Source: Planctomycetota bacterium (GTDB lineage Bacteria > Planctomycetota > Planctomycetia > Pirellulales > Lacipirellulaceae). Taken from it: a DNA stretch of 64,000 nt. Shown one piece after another: positions 18,084 to 25,951 of the stretch; position 1 is the first letter of the stretch, and each line of letters starts with the position of its first letter. Location: positions 124,001 to 188,000 of the forward strand of contig JAJDED010000007.1 of the NCBI GenBank assembly GCA_029259915.1. The letters run 5' to 3'. Below the pieces are notes generated by a model, which saw only the letters and a list, made by a program, of their open reading frames with translations, had not been told where the DNA came from and made no database searches. Made by a program: the position numbers and the translations under genes.

Positions 18084-18125
18084 TCGGGTGAGCCTATCTT
18101 GAAGGGGGAGAAGCGACAAGGTAGC

Positions 18126-18173
18126 CGAAAGAAAAAAGAACAGCCCGGCATCCGCAGGGGATACCGGGCTGTT
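18126..18173 (-). terminator. Strong terminator-like hairpin on the minus strand
   Basis: AACAGCCCGG (18139-18148) pairs perfectly with CCGGGCTGTT (18164-18173), and ATCC/GGAT extends the stem. On the minus strand a U-rich run CTTTTTTCTTTC follows at once. It lies about 45 bp before the start of the hypothetical gene, so it would end transcripts arriving from 18.2-18.4 kb or act as an attenuator. Confidence 0.8.
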
Positions 18174-18437
18174 GTAAGAATTGCTTTGAGAACAGGCGTT
18201 GCCTCATGAAGAAGCATTGCGGGCACTCAGAAGCAGGTGGTGGGTGGCTGTCTCACGTTGGACAACCCGCCGGTTGTCAACGGTTTGCACCACCCAACTG
18301 GCTAAAATTAATATCAATCAAAGAACCACCTCCTTCCTCACTTGGTCAAGGCGGCAAGAGCATCTCTGCCAGAGGGATACTTTCGCAGCCAAAAGTGTCC
18401 GTCGTGCTGCGGTCGCACGACCCGTAGCTGCATTATA
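18137..18437 (-). ncRNA. Candidate structured small RNA or attenuated leader
   Basis: On the minus strand a TATAAT lies at 18437-18432 and the terminator-like hairpin at the other end, about 300 nt apart. Between them a hairpin GTTG-ACAACC/GGTTGT-CCAAC spans 18257-18281, enclosed by complementary GGGTGGTG and CACCCACC runs (18289-18299 with 18234-18246). A strong ribosome-binding-like AAGGAGGTGG (18335-18326) precedes a 14-codon frame from a TTG at 18321 to 18277. It is not a family I recognise, and a good -35 box was not found. The call is inference. Confidence 0.35.
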
Positions 18438-18670
18438 ATCACCGATTCAGATTTTCTGGCCAGGTTGCTCGCAACTCAGTCCGAAACAGCGTCAAGGCGG
18501 CCCCTCAAAGGATCGCCAGGAAAGCACTTAGGTTCGCCGAAAAATTATGTGTTTTTTTAGAAATTGGCTCCCATGCGCTTTCGTTAAACAGAAGAGATGA
18601 ACCGCCAAACTCGTCTAAAAGAAGTACGAGAAAACTCGCAGGCCAGATGTGGCACCTGACAACAGAAATA

Positions 18671-18836
18671 TTGCCCGCGAATAACGCGAATAGACGCGAA
18701 TTTTGTACATGGAACACACTTGCAGGGGCAACGGTTTACTGTTTTTCGAAGTTTTCCTGAGGAGAAGATACGACCATAGCATATTGAAAGTCGCTCAGTA
18801 GGCAGCATTCGCGATTATTCGCGTGATTCGCGGGCG
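18671..18836. repeat. CGCGAAT-type inverted-repeat unit
   Basis: Inverted ~31-bp arms begin GCCCGCGAATAACGCGAAT (18673) and end with its counterpart ATTCGCGTGATTCGCGGGC (near 18835), with ~100 bp between. The right arm overlaps the C-terminal codons of the GxxExxY gene. The arms consist of three near-repeats of CGCGAAT. The remaining part of 18438-18670 holds no gene I can support. Confidence 0.7.
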
Positions 18837-19213
18837 CTCTTCTCCGACAAGGCAAATCGCTTAGTTTCCAACTTTGGGCAACCGCCAAAGTTGACCAGAA
18901 TTCCTAGCTGAAGACCACTTGCATGGAGATAGTTGATTACTTGTGCTTCATGCTTGTCAATCAATTGGTCTACTGCCTTTATTTCGATAAGAATTTTCTC
19001 GTAGCAAATAAAGTCCGGCTGATAGACCTGCTCTAAAATATGGTCACGATAGCGAAGTTTTAGTCTTGGCTGTGCAATAAACGGGATTTGCAGTTGAGTG
19101 AATTCTATCTCTAAGCACTCTTGGTAGACGGCCTCCAGAAAACCACTCCCTTGGTGATTATGGACCTCAAAGCAAGCTCCCATAATCTGGTAGCTTTCAT
19201 CGGGGTAGAGCAT
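18815..19213 (-). CDS. GxxExxY protein (PD-(D/E)XK nuclease-like family)
   Basis: This 132-residue protein carries the defining motif G24-F-L-E27-A-V-Y30, the preceding IMGACFEVHN helix, and PD67 ... E77-I-K79, a PD-(D/E)xK-like pattern. The family (TIGR04256-type) is of unknown biological role. The ATG at 19213 is chosen because MLYPDESYQIMGACFEV is the usual family start and GGGAG lies eight bases upstream. An in-frame ATG at 19294 would add residues translated from the flanking repeat. The last residues SARESRE and the stop are encoded by a repeat copy. The gene is enclosed by CGCGAAT repeats. Confidence 0.85.
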   Translation of the reverse strand: MLYPDESYQIMGACFEVHNHQGSGFLEAVYQECLEIEFTQLQIPFIAQPRLKLRYRDHILEQVYQPDFICYEKILIEIKAVDQLIDKHEAQVINYLHASGLQLGILVNFGGCPKLETKRFALSEKSARESRE

Positions 19214-19256
19214 CCACAAGACTCCCAGGCAGAAAATAAAGCTATCGAATAGACAA

Positions 19257-19291
19257 ATTATTCGCGTCCATTCGCGTGATTCGCGGGTACT
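19257..19291 (-). repeat. CGCGAAT repeat at the 5' side of the GxxExxY gene
   Basis: Read on the minus strand it is GTACCCGCGAATCACGCGAA followed by TGGACGCGAATAATT. It has the same orientation as the copy at the gene's 3' end (18806-18836), so the gene is also flanked by direct repeats. Confidence 0.75.
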
Positions 19292-19345
19292 CATCTGCGA
19301 GGAGGCTTCCGGTTCCCTGACCTCTCACCTCTGAATCCTGACCTC

Positions 19346-19372
19346 CCTCAAAGCTACTTCGTAGCTTTGAGG
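19346..19372. promoter_or_regulatory. Perfect 12-bp hairpin across the rpsT stop codon
   Basis: CCTCAAAGCTAC and GTAGCTTTGAGG are exact complements with a TTC loop. The rpsT stop codon lies inside. On the plus strand TTTTT follows, but on the minus (gene) strand no U run does, so it is not a standard terminator for rpsT. It may protect the 3' end. Confidence 0.55.
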
Positions 19373-19626
19373 TTTTTGATCGCTTTGGAGAGACGCGATT
19401 TGGTGCGGGCTGCGGTGTTGGCGTGGATGACATTTTTGGCAGCGGCTTTGTCTAGCTTTTTGACGGCTGACTGAAAAGCGGCGCTACTTGCTTCGACGTC
19501 GCCTGCATCGATTGCTGCGCGCACTGTGCGGATAGTCGTACGAACACTCGATTTGATCGAACGATTGATCAACCGATGGGCGTGATTCTGACGGAGACGT
19601 TTTTTAGCGCTGACGGAATTTGGCAT
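19354..19626 (-). CDS. rpsT: 30S ribosomal protein bS20
   Basis: This 90-residue basic protein has the bS20 pattern: PNSVSAKKRLRQNHAHRLINR at the start, then SSVRTTIRTVRAAI, KKLDKAAAKNVIHANTAARTKSRLSKAI and a lysine-rich end. It binds the 5' part of 16S rRNA in the small subunit. The ATG at 19626 gives the usual N terminus; the open frame upstream adds non-homologous residues. It stands between the repeat-rich GxxExxY locus and a TPR gene, all on the minus strand. Confidence 0.95.
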   Translation of the reverse strand: MPNSVSAKKRLRQNHAHRLINRSIKSSVRTTIRTVRAAIDAGDVEASSAAFQSAVKKLDKAAAKNVIHANTAARTKSRLSKAIKNLKATK

Positions 19627-19700
19627 CGTGATGATTCGGAAGTCGGGGTGACGGAATGGGGAGGCCATGCCTCCAGGCGAATCTGGCCGGTAGGCGTGAA

Positions 19701-21107
19701 TCACCCACTATTGCGTAATTGATTGATTTTGTCCAGCCGGTCGGCCACGTCGCGATAGCCGAAATCGAGGCTCGCCAGGTCGGTAAGGTGCCTTTCAGCC
19801 CGATCCAGTTCCCGCAAGCCGGTCGATAAGACCCCTGCCCGATAGAGGGCCAGCCGGCGGACCTCGGAATCGGGCTCCTCGCAGGCTTCGATCGACAGCT
19901 CGTAATTGCTCAAAGCGAGCTTGTATTGCTCGATTTTCTGGAAACATTCGCCCAATTCCAGTAACACCAGGGCTTTTCTTTTTGGGTCGTCACGGGCAGT
20001 TTGCAGCGTGGTGATGGCATCGCGGATTTTGCCTGCCTGCTTTTGCCGGAGCCCCAATTCGAATTTCAAACGCGTATTGCCCGGGTCGCGGTCCGACTTG
20101 GCGGCATAAACTTCCAGCTCGACCTGATTCGCTTGTTTACGCAGATTCTGTAAAAGCTGGCGATTTTCGTCGGTGGGTTGATGCTGAACCTGCTGTTCGG
20201 CAATCGCGACTTGCTGATGCATCCTGCAGAGTTGCAGGTCTTCGCTCCGCTCGCGGATGCGTAAGTCACCGCCCCCCGCGGCGTTGTGGCCCTGTTCGAG
20301 CAACTGTTCCACTTCGTCGAAGCGAGATTCATAAATCAAAATGTCTGCCAGATGTAAATAATTCTCGATATTTGCCGGGTCATCGGCCAGCGCATTTCTT
20401 GCTCGCTCTTCGGGCGAAGAGACGCTCTCTTCTTGATCGTCGGCCGATCCTGCTTGATCGGTTTTGTGCAACGAGCTTTCGTAGCCCCCGTCGTGAATCG
20501 TCTTTTCTACTGACAGCCGGGAAATGGCTTGCAGCGCTTCTTCATCATGTGGTTTGGCCTGCTCCACGCGCTGCCAGCAAGCAATTGCCTGATCAAACTG
20601 ACCGATGCGTTGCAATGCGATGGCGGCATGCCGATTGACCTCGGCACTTTTGGGATCGACGTTCAACGCCCAACGGAGGCAAGCAAGTTGGGTTTCGTCG
20701 CAACCGATTTCCGCATACGCGCTGGCCAACTCCAATAGGGTCGTTGTGTCCCAAGGATTGCAGGCGAGAGCTGCACAGGCCGCCTTCCACGCCGTGGGCC
20801 AATCGCCTTTGCCTTTCGCCTTTGTTAAAGTAGACCGATGGCTTTTGATTTTCAGTCCGGCAAGCTTCGCGCCTTTTTTATTGTCGCCATATTTGTTCTG
20901 CAAATTAGCAAGAAAGGTTTGCAAGTAAATGAGATTGCCTGGGTCTTCCACCACGCACTGCGAGAAAAGTTCGTTGGCATAGTCGTGATCCTGTTTTTCC
21001 GCACACCGCTGGCCATGCTCGAACAGCTTTTGCAGCCGCTGGCGCACGGCCATCGTCACCGGCACTGGCCCGTGCTTTTGCCCAGTGGTTGGTGGCTGAG
21101 AATCCAT
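19701..21107 (-). CDS. TPR-repeat protein
   Basis: This 468-residue protein has tetratricopeptide-type helix pairs throughout: an N-terminal pair around ELFSQCVVEDPGNLIYL, a set around residues 110-190 (LELASAYAEIG, ALNVDPKSAEVNRHAAIALQRIG) and a C-terminal set (LLELGECFQKIEQYKLALSNYE). An acidic low-complexity linker separates the two halves near 210-235. No signal peptide is seen, so a cytoplasmic scaffold is likely. The ATG at 21107 is preferred to the TTG at 21119. Partners are unknown. The gene diverges from the CobA-HemD fusion and lies upstream of rpsT on the same strand. Confidence 0.8.
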   Translation of the reverse strand: MDSQPPTTGQKHGPVPVTMAVRQRLQKLFEHGQRCAEKQDHDYANELFSQCVVEDPGNLIYLQTFLANLQNKYGDNKKGAKLAGLKIKSHRSTLTKAKGKGDWPTAWKAACAALACNPWDTTTLLELASAYAEIGCDETQLACLRWALNVDPKSAEVNRHAAIALQRIGQFDQAIACWQRVEQAKPHDEEALQAISRLSVEKTIHDGGYESSLHKTDQAGSADDQEESVSSPEERARNALADDPANIENYLHLADILIYESRFDEVEQLLEQGHNAAGGGDLRIRERSEDLQLCRMHQQVAIAEQQVQHQPTDENRQLLQNLRKQANQVELEVYAAKSDRDPGNTRLKFELGLRQKQAGKIRDAITTLQTARDDPKRKALVLLELGECFQKIEQYKLALSNYELSIEACEEPDSEVRRLALYRAGVLSTGLRELDRAERHLTDLASLDFGYRDVADRLDKINQLRNSG

Positions 21108-21276
21108 ACCCTGCTTCAAAAAGTCTGGTGATTACGAAGGGGGAGCGTCCGTTGTCACATTTTCCCATAAACCGGTGAGCTACAAAGAACGTCGCTCCCA
21201 AGGTATTCTAACAGGTGCCCCTGGGCGCACAACGATATCGGCCATTTGGCTGAGGCGAGAGAAAGACTTCCCCGCG

Positions 21277-22833
21277 ATGCAAAACAAATCTGGAAAAAAC
21301 AAATCTGTAAAAGTGACGATCGTAGGAGCGGGTCCGGGAGACCCGACCTTGATCACAATGCGTGGCTTGAAGGTGCTCCAGCAGGCCGACGTGGTTCTTT
21401 ACGATTATTTAGTCAATCCTACCGTGCTCGATCATGCCGAGCTGAGTGGCGACGGTCCGCGAGAGGTCGAGTTGGTTTGCCTCGGTCGACACGGAACGGG
21501 GCGAATGCTTTCGCAGGAAGAAATCAATGGTCGCATGATCGAAGCGGCCCAGGCGGGAAAACGGGTTGTGCGGCTCAAGGGGGGCGATCCGGCAATTTTT
21601 GGTCGAACGTCTGAAGAAATCGCGGCTCTTGAGGCCGCTGGTATTTGCTACGAAATTGTTCCCGGGGTGACTGCCGCAGCCGCAGCCAGTTGTGTTGCCG
21701 GCATCCCGATCACCCATCGCGAATGTGCTTCTGCCGTGGCATTTGTCACGGGAAAACAATGCCGCAGCGCGGATGGCGATTCGCTCGACATGGCCAGCCT
21801 GGCACGCTTCCCCGGTACGTTGGTTTTCTACATGGGGGTGACAACCGCCCCGGCCTGGTCGGCGGAATTAATCGAGCATGGCAAACCTGCAGAGACGCCC
21901 GTTGCGATCGTCAAACGCTGCACGTTAGCGGGGCAGAAAATCATTAAAACGACACTCGGCGAGTTGCCCGAGGTGCTCGCCCCGGGCGAGCTGCGTCCGC
22001 CGGCAGTCGTAATTGTTGGCGAAGTCGTTCGCGCACAAGCCGACGCAAAATTTTTGACCAGCCAGCATCTCTTTGGGCGGACGGTGCTGGTAACACGTCC
22101 TCGGCATCAATCGGCAGAAATGGCGCTGACACTTGCCGAATGGGGAGCAGCCACCCGATTGCAGCCGGCGATCGACATCACACCGCCCAAAGATACCAGT
22201 GCGGTCGACGCGGCAATTGCGAAGCTAGCCAAGTTCGATTGGCTCGTGTTTTCCAGCGCGAATGGCGTCTATTTTTTTCTGGAGCGTTTGCTACATACGG
22301 GCCACGATTTGCGGCACTTGGGCACCTGCCGACTCGCGGCAATCGGTCCTGCCACGGCTGCGAAGTTGCAGGAATATCATTTGCATGCCGATTGTTTGCC
22401 CGCCGAGTACCGGGCCGAAGCGCTGGCGGAGAAACTTGGCACGGACACGGCTGGAAAGCGGTTTTTGCTTTTGCGCGCCAGCCGAGGACGCGAAGTATTG
22501 GCCGAAACGCTCACGGCATCGGGGGCAATTGTTGAACAAGTGGTGGTCTACGAGAGCAGCGACGTTTCTGCGTCCGATCCGGAAATTGCGGAAGCCCTGG
22601 CAGACGGACAGATCGACTGGATCACGGTGACCAGTTCCGCAATCGCCCGTTCGTTGGTGCAGATGTTTGGAGCGAGCTTGCAGCATGCCAAATTAGCGGC
22701 AATCAGCCCGCTGACCGCCGAAGTGTTGACCGACGCCGGCTACACACCCGCCGCCGTGGCCAAAGAGTACACCACTGCGGGATTGATCGAAGCAATTTTC
22801 AACGAGGAACGAGGGGTGAGGAGTGAGGAGTGA
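21277..22833 (+). CDS. cobA-hemD: Uroporphyrinogen-III C-methyltransferase / uroporphyrinogen-III synthase fusion
   Basis: This 518-residue two-domain enzyme starts with a SAM-dependent methyltransferase (about 8-255: VTIVGAGPGDPTLITMRGLK, DVVLYDYLV, RLKGGDPAIFGR, PGVTAAAAA, TLVFYMG) of the CobA/SUMT type. The second domain (about 265-515) is HemD-like: GRTVLVTRPRHQ, DWLVFSSANGVYFF, RLAAIGPATA and an ITVTSSAIARSLV block. It closes hydroxymethylbilane to uroporphyrinogen III and methylates it to precorrin-2, feeding siroheme or cobalamin. The ATG at 21277 gives the usual CobA start; an in-frame GTG at 21175 would add unrelated residues. It is unlinked to other heme genes in the window. Confidence 0.94.
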   Translation: MQNKSGKNKSVKVTIVGAGPGDPTLITMRGLKVLQQADVVLYDYLVNPTVLDHAELSGDGPREVELVCLGRHGTGRMLSQEEINGRMIEAAQAGKRVVRLKGGDPAIFGRTSEEIAALEAAGICYEIVPGVTAAAAASCVAGIPITHRECASAVAFVTGKQCRSADGDSLDMASLARFPGTLVFYMGVTTAPAWSAELIEHGKPAETPVAIVKRCTLAGQKIIKTTLGELPEVLAPGELRPPAVVIVGEVVRAQADAKFLTSQHLFGRTVLVTRPRHQSAEMALTLAEWGAATRLQPAIDITPPKDTSAVDAAIAKLAKFDWLVFSSANGVYFFLERLLHTGHDLRHLGTCRLAAIGPATAAKLQEYHLHADCLPAEYRAEALAEKLGTDTAGKRFLLLRASRGREVLAETLTASGAIVEQVVVYESSDVSASDPEIAEALADGQIDWITVTSSAIARSLVQMFGASLQHAKLAAISPLTAEVLTDAGYTPAAVAKEYTTAGLIEAIFNEERGVRSEE

Positions 22834-22971
22834 GGAGCTTTCAATTCCACTTTCCACTTTCCCATTTCCACTTTTCCGAATATGCCGGTGCTTCGCGTTA
22901 GCGAAACTCTTCGGCAAAACGTCAGACGTTTGAAGTATGGTGCGCCAACGTCCGATCTCTCTTTTTGGAAA

Positions 22972-22986
22972 CACTGCACTGCAGTG
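22972..22986 (+). promoter_or_regulatory. Candidate operator upstream of the ribbon-helix-helix gene
   Basis: CACTG is followed by the perfect 10-bp palindrome CACTGCAGTG, 40 bp before the ATG of the ribbon-helix-helix gene. Such regulators often bind short tandem palindromes at their own promoters. The gap 22834-23026 also has an AACGTCAGACGTT hairpin at 22917 and a purine-rich GAGGAGTGAGG run. Confidence 0.35.
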
Positions 22987-23026
22987 AACGTAGTTTTCAT
23001 ACGTCATTGATCCCAAGGAAATTATC

Positions 23027-23266
23027 ATGCCGCAGAAAGAGAGCCCCAAAGTTCGTGCGACCATTTATCTGCCCCTCGACGTATTGGACGAGGCACGCGA
23101 TGCGGCCGTGCATCTTGCCGGCTATCCAGCCCGCTTGACACTGACCAAGCTTGCCGAGAACGCATTGCGGGCCGAATTGCGGCGGCTTAAAGCGTTGTAC
23201 AACCAAGGACAGGACTTTCCGCGGCGGGAGGAAGAGCTACGCGGCGGACGCCCCATTGCAGCCTAG
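23027..23266 (+). CDS. Ribbon-helix-helix-type small DNA-binding protein
   Basis: This 79-residue protein has a short beta segment KVRATIYLPLDVLDEARDA and two following helices, the MetJ/Arc/ParB-C-terminal-like pattern, and then a conserved-looking tail FPRREEELRGGRPI. Similar small proteins often occur on plasmids and next to partition or toxin-antitoxin functions. It probably binds its own promoter. AAGGAA precedes the ATG. It is followed after 15 bp by a small hypothetical gene and then by a secreted protease, apparently in one transcript. No toxin is recognised beside it. Confidence 0.68.
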   Translation: MPQKESPKVRATIYLPLDVLDEARDAAVHLAGYPARLTLTKLAENALRAELRRLKALYNQGQDFPRREEELRGGRPIAA

Positions 23267-23281
23267 AGGAACAAACACATC

Positions 23282-23485
23282 ATGCCAACCGACCAGCAAG
23301 GTTCGCCAAACGCGAACCCCGCACAAATTGAATCATCCAAATCGGCAAGGCTGCCAAATATTATAAAAACAGAATCGACGGAGCAAGAACCGACCCGCGA
23401 ACTGCGATCGCGGTTACTTGAAATGATCGTCGACCACGAGCGGAGTCGAAAGGCTCGTGGTTACTCACCTTCGTCACTCCGCTGA
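23282..23485 (+). CDS. Small hypothetical protein downstream of the RHH gene
   Basis: This 67-residue, hydrophilic, basic protein starts 15 bp after the RHH stop with AGGAA before its ATG. The C-terminal part (TRELRSRLLEMIVDHERSRKARG) looks helical, while the N-terminal 35 residues are low in structure. No family is recognised. Its close spacing suggests translation together with the RHH gene. It ends just before the protease start at 23493. Confidence 0.5.
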   Translation: MPTDQQGSPNANPAQIESSKSARLPNIIKTESTEQEPTRELRSRLLEMIVDHERSRKARGYSPSSLR

Positions 23486-23492
23486 TATTTCC

Positions 23493-24680
23493 ATGTTTAC
23501 CAAGATAGTTTTGATAACTCGCCGTCCAATTATTTGTGCCATCAGTGTTTACGGTTTGCTAGGAATCGTTTTTCCTGGCGAAAGTGTGGCTGCATCGAAA
23601 AGCGATGCCCACGCCCAGCTTACGCGGGTTTGGCAAGAGCAGTTTGCCGCGCCTCCGCTGTTATCACCATCCCCGAGTTCCGCGGCACCCTATGCACAAC
23701 CGCCTGATGCGCTTTCGGATCATTTACGTAGCGATCAGCCGCATCCGGCAGTTGTGCGAATTATCGTGCCCGAAGCGGGGGCTACTTCTTATGGCAGTGG
23801 GACGTTCGTCGACGCACGTGACCAATTTGGTTTGGTGATTACCAATTGGCATGTGGTCCGCGACGCCCAGGGGGCGGTGGAGGTGTTGTTTCCCAATGGG
23901 TTTCGGTCGAAAGCTCGGGCGTTGAAGGTCGATGCCGACTGGGACCTGGCTGCGTTGGTGATTTGGCGTCCTTCCATCGAGCCAGTGAAACTCGCTTCCT
24001 CGGCACCAAAGCCGGGGGATCAACTTACCATTTGTGGCTACGGACAGGGGATGTATCGCGCAGCGACCGGCCGCTGCACCCAATACTACGCACCACGGTT
24101 GGATTTTCCGCAGCACATGGTTGAGTTGGACGTTGAAGCACGACAAGGGGATTCGGGAGGTCCCATTTTCAACGAGCGAGGCGAGCTGGCCGGTGTGTTG
24201 TTCGGTGCGGGGCAGGGGACCACGTTGGGAAGTTTTGGGGGACGGGTGCAATCGTTTCTTGCCTCGCTAGCGCCCGATATTGGCAAGGCGACCGATGCGG
24301 CGCTGGTTTGCTGTAATTCACCACCTTGCAAAAATCAAAGGGTTTGCCAAGAGGGCGTTTGTCGTGCAGCGCCCGAAGGCAGTTCCGCTAAACTTCGACC
24401 CCATCAAGCAGCCGAGAGCGCTGCGAACGGTAAACTCGGCAAAGAAGGCCAATCGTGGTCCGAACCCGAACCGCAAGTTGCAGGACTGTGGGCAGCTACC
24501 CGCGGTAAGGATTCCATTGGTTCTCCAAACCAATCCCAGGCTGATCGCTCCGAGTTTGCAGACAACTTGAATGCGTCGCGAGTCGCATTTCGGGAAGATT
24601 GGTTCGAACAGACAAAAACTGTTCTTGCCGCGATTGGCCTGCTATCGCTCGGAGTCATGATGCTCAAAGCAGCCGGTTAA
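23493..24680 (+). CDS. Secreted trypsin-like serine protease
   Basis: This 395-residue protein has an N-terminal signal segment (about 1-35), then a chymotrypsin-fold protease with His120 (TNWHVV), Asp151 (DWDLAALVI) and Ser221 (GDSGGPI). A Cys-rich block CCNSPPCKNQRVCQEGVC follows, then a linker and a hydrophobic C-terminal helix near the end (VLAAIGLLSLGVMMLKAAG), so it may be membrane-anchored with the protease outside. The ATG at 23493 is preferred to the GTG at 23457. It has no PDZ domain, unlike DegP. It converges with coaD, the 3' ends overlapping by 4 bp. Expression with the RHH gene is inferred from spacing. Confidence 0.85.
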   Translation: MFTKIVLITRRPIICAISVYGLLGIVFPGESVAASKSDAHAQLTRVWQEQFAAPPLLSPSPSSAAPYAQPPDALSDHLRSDQPHPAVVRIIVPEAGATSYGSGTFVDARDQFGLVITNWHVVRDAQGAVEVLFPNGFRSKARALKVDADWDLAALVIWRPSIEPVKLASSAPKPGDQLTICGYGQGMYRAATGRCTQYYAPRLDFPQHMVELDVEARQGDSGGPIFNERGELAGVLFGAGQGTTLGSFGGRVQSFLASLAPDIGKATDAALVCCNSPPCKNQRVCQEGVCRAAPEGSSAKLRPHQAAESAANGKLGKEGQSWSEPEPQVAGLWAATRGKDSIGSPNQSQADRSEFADNLNASRVAFREDWFEQTKTVLAAIGLLSLGVMMLKAAG

Positions 24681-25165
24681 TGCGGTAACTTTACGCGCAG
24701 GTCGGGGATTATCAACTTCGGCACAAATCGGGCCAGTTCCTTATCGTCTGCCAGCGGCGTAATCTGTTTGATCAACGAGCTAGAAACGTGCGCAAATTCT
24801 TCGTCGGCCATTAGAAAAACTGTTTCGACTCCCGGATCCAATTTACGATTGGCCAGGGTCATCGTGAATTCGCTTTCCATGTCGGTCAAAGATCGCACGC
24901 CGCGTACAATCACACGGGCGTTGCAATCGCGGACGAATTTTACGGCCAACCCGGCGAACATCATCACTTTCACATTTTCGAGATGGCTAGTCGTTCGCTG
25001 AACCAGCGCGACGCGTTCTTCTGCGGTAAACAGCGATTGCTTGTCGATGTTGCACCCGACGCCAACCACCAACTCGTTTACGAGCTTGCTACTGCGCTCG
25101 ATCACGTTGACGTGTCCCAACGTAATAGGGTCGAACGAACCTGTGTAAACAGCGCGCGTGGACAT
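24677..25165 (-). CDS. coaD: Phosphopantetheine adenylyltransferase
   Basis: This 162-residue nucleotidyltransferase has the CoaD start AVYTGSFDPITLGHVNVI with the TLGH nucleotide motif (15-18), VRGVRSLTDMESEF in the middle and the adenine-loop equivalent HVSSSLIKQI. It converts 4'-phosphopantetheine and ATP to dephospho-CoA in the cytoplasm. Length and motifs are normal. The 3' end overlaps that of the protease gene on the other strand by 4 bp. Upstream (25166-26072) is a 900-bp repeat-rich stretch without genes. Confidence 0.95.
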   Translation of the reverse strand: MSTRAVYTGSFDPITLGHVNVIERSSKLVNELVVGVGCNIDKQSLFTAEERVALVQRTTSHLENVKVMMFAGLAVKFVRDCNARVIVRGVRSLTDMESEFTMTLANRKLDPGVETVFLMADEEFAHVSSSLIKQITPLADDKELARFVPKLIIPDLRVKLPH

Positions 25166-25198
25166 GAATCTGTTTCTGGATTGCGATTAAAAAAGTAA

Positions 25199-25268
25199 GG
25201 AACACGAATCGTCGCTAATTTACACTGATCGGACTTTATTAGCGAAGATCAGCGCAGATTAGTGTTCC
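25199..25268. repeat. Palindromic element, ACTAATCAG family
   Basis: The arms GGAACACGAATCGTCGCTAA (25199) and CAGCGCAGATTAGTGTTCC (ending 25268) are imperfect complements around GGACTTT. It belongs to the same word family as the centres of the elements at 13956 and 27444. It lies 33 bp upstream of coaD. Confidence 0.7.
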
Positions 25269-25381
25269 AAATCAACGAACTAGCTGTGATCTTACCGATT
25301 GTGGCACTGTTTTACCACCACTAGAGCAGATCCTACAAATGTGTAGGCACAGTTCGACTTTTGCATTTTTAGCATGCTGAT

Positions 25382-25519
25382 AGAACGCGGATGCACACGG
25401 ATTAAGCAGATTTTCACAGATTTTTTCAGAGTGTGGATAACTGCGTCCATGAGAGCAAACCGCACTAACTTTTTCGTAATCGGCCCCAATCCGTTTTATC
25501 AGCGTTTATCTGCGTTCTA
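25382..25519. repeat. Long imperfect palindrome, GAACGCGGAT family
   Basis: The left arm AGAACGCGGATGCACACGGA (25383) pairs imperfectly with the right arm GCGTTTATCTGCGTTCT (ending 25519), with further pairing of ATTAAGCAGATTTT and AATCCGTTTTATC. The ~60 bp centre shows no gene. Confidence 0.65.
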
Positions 25520-25951
25520 TTCTTGTTTTGTGGAAATTGTGTGGTTCAGAATCCCCAAAAGTGCAAGAGTCGAACATAGAGGTGGCCAAAAAAAGTTGTT
25601 GCGCGGTGCCCACGCGATCTCTACAATAACGGGCGACTGAGGGCGGACGGGCTGCACGGCGGCGGACCAAGAGCCTTGTTGGATTGACGTTGGCCAACGT
25701 GTCGTTCGCTATGCATCAGCGAGCGGTTTTCTCTCTGGAGGTCGATCTGGCTTGGGGACGGGTGATCGCGTGTATGCCAGTAGCTTAGTCCTGCGGGATC
25801 GAAACCGACCAGCAATTGTTTTATTGTATTTGCAATTAATGCGATTGGCTGCGGGAACTTCGAACTTGGCAGGCACGGAAACCCTCACGCTGGCGATGGG
25901 ATCCCATCCTTTTTCTAGAGGTTAGAAGTGAGGAAGAATGAAAGAAAGAGG

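Larger units (their letters stand above)
18671..19291. mobile_element. Candidate mobile element carrying a GxxExxY gene between CGCGAAT terminal repeats
   Basis: The left end (18671-18703) reads TTGCCCGCGAATAACGCGAA and onward. The right end (19257-19291) is the same motif inverted. A third copy at 18806-18836 is also inverted and lies at the 3' end of the GxxExxY gene. The outer pair thus encloses the gene like terminal inverted repeats over about 620 bp, while the inner pair makes a 166-bp palindromic unit resembling the gene-less element at 51192-51342. Mobility is inference; no classical transposase is present. Confidence 0.45.

Noticed and set aside
25640-25800. Possible tRNA or attachment site near GCGGGATCGAAACCGACC
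   Set aside because: No cloverleaf could be formed and no acceptor stem was found.
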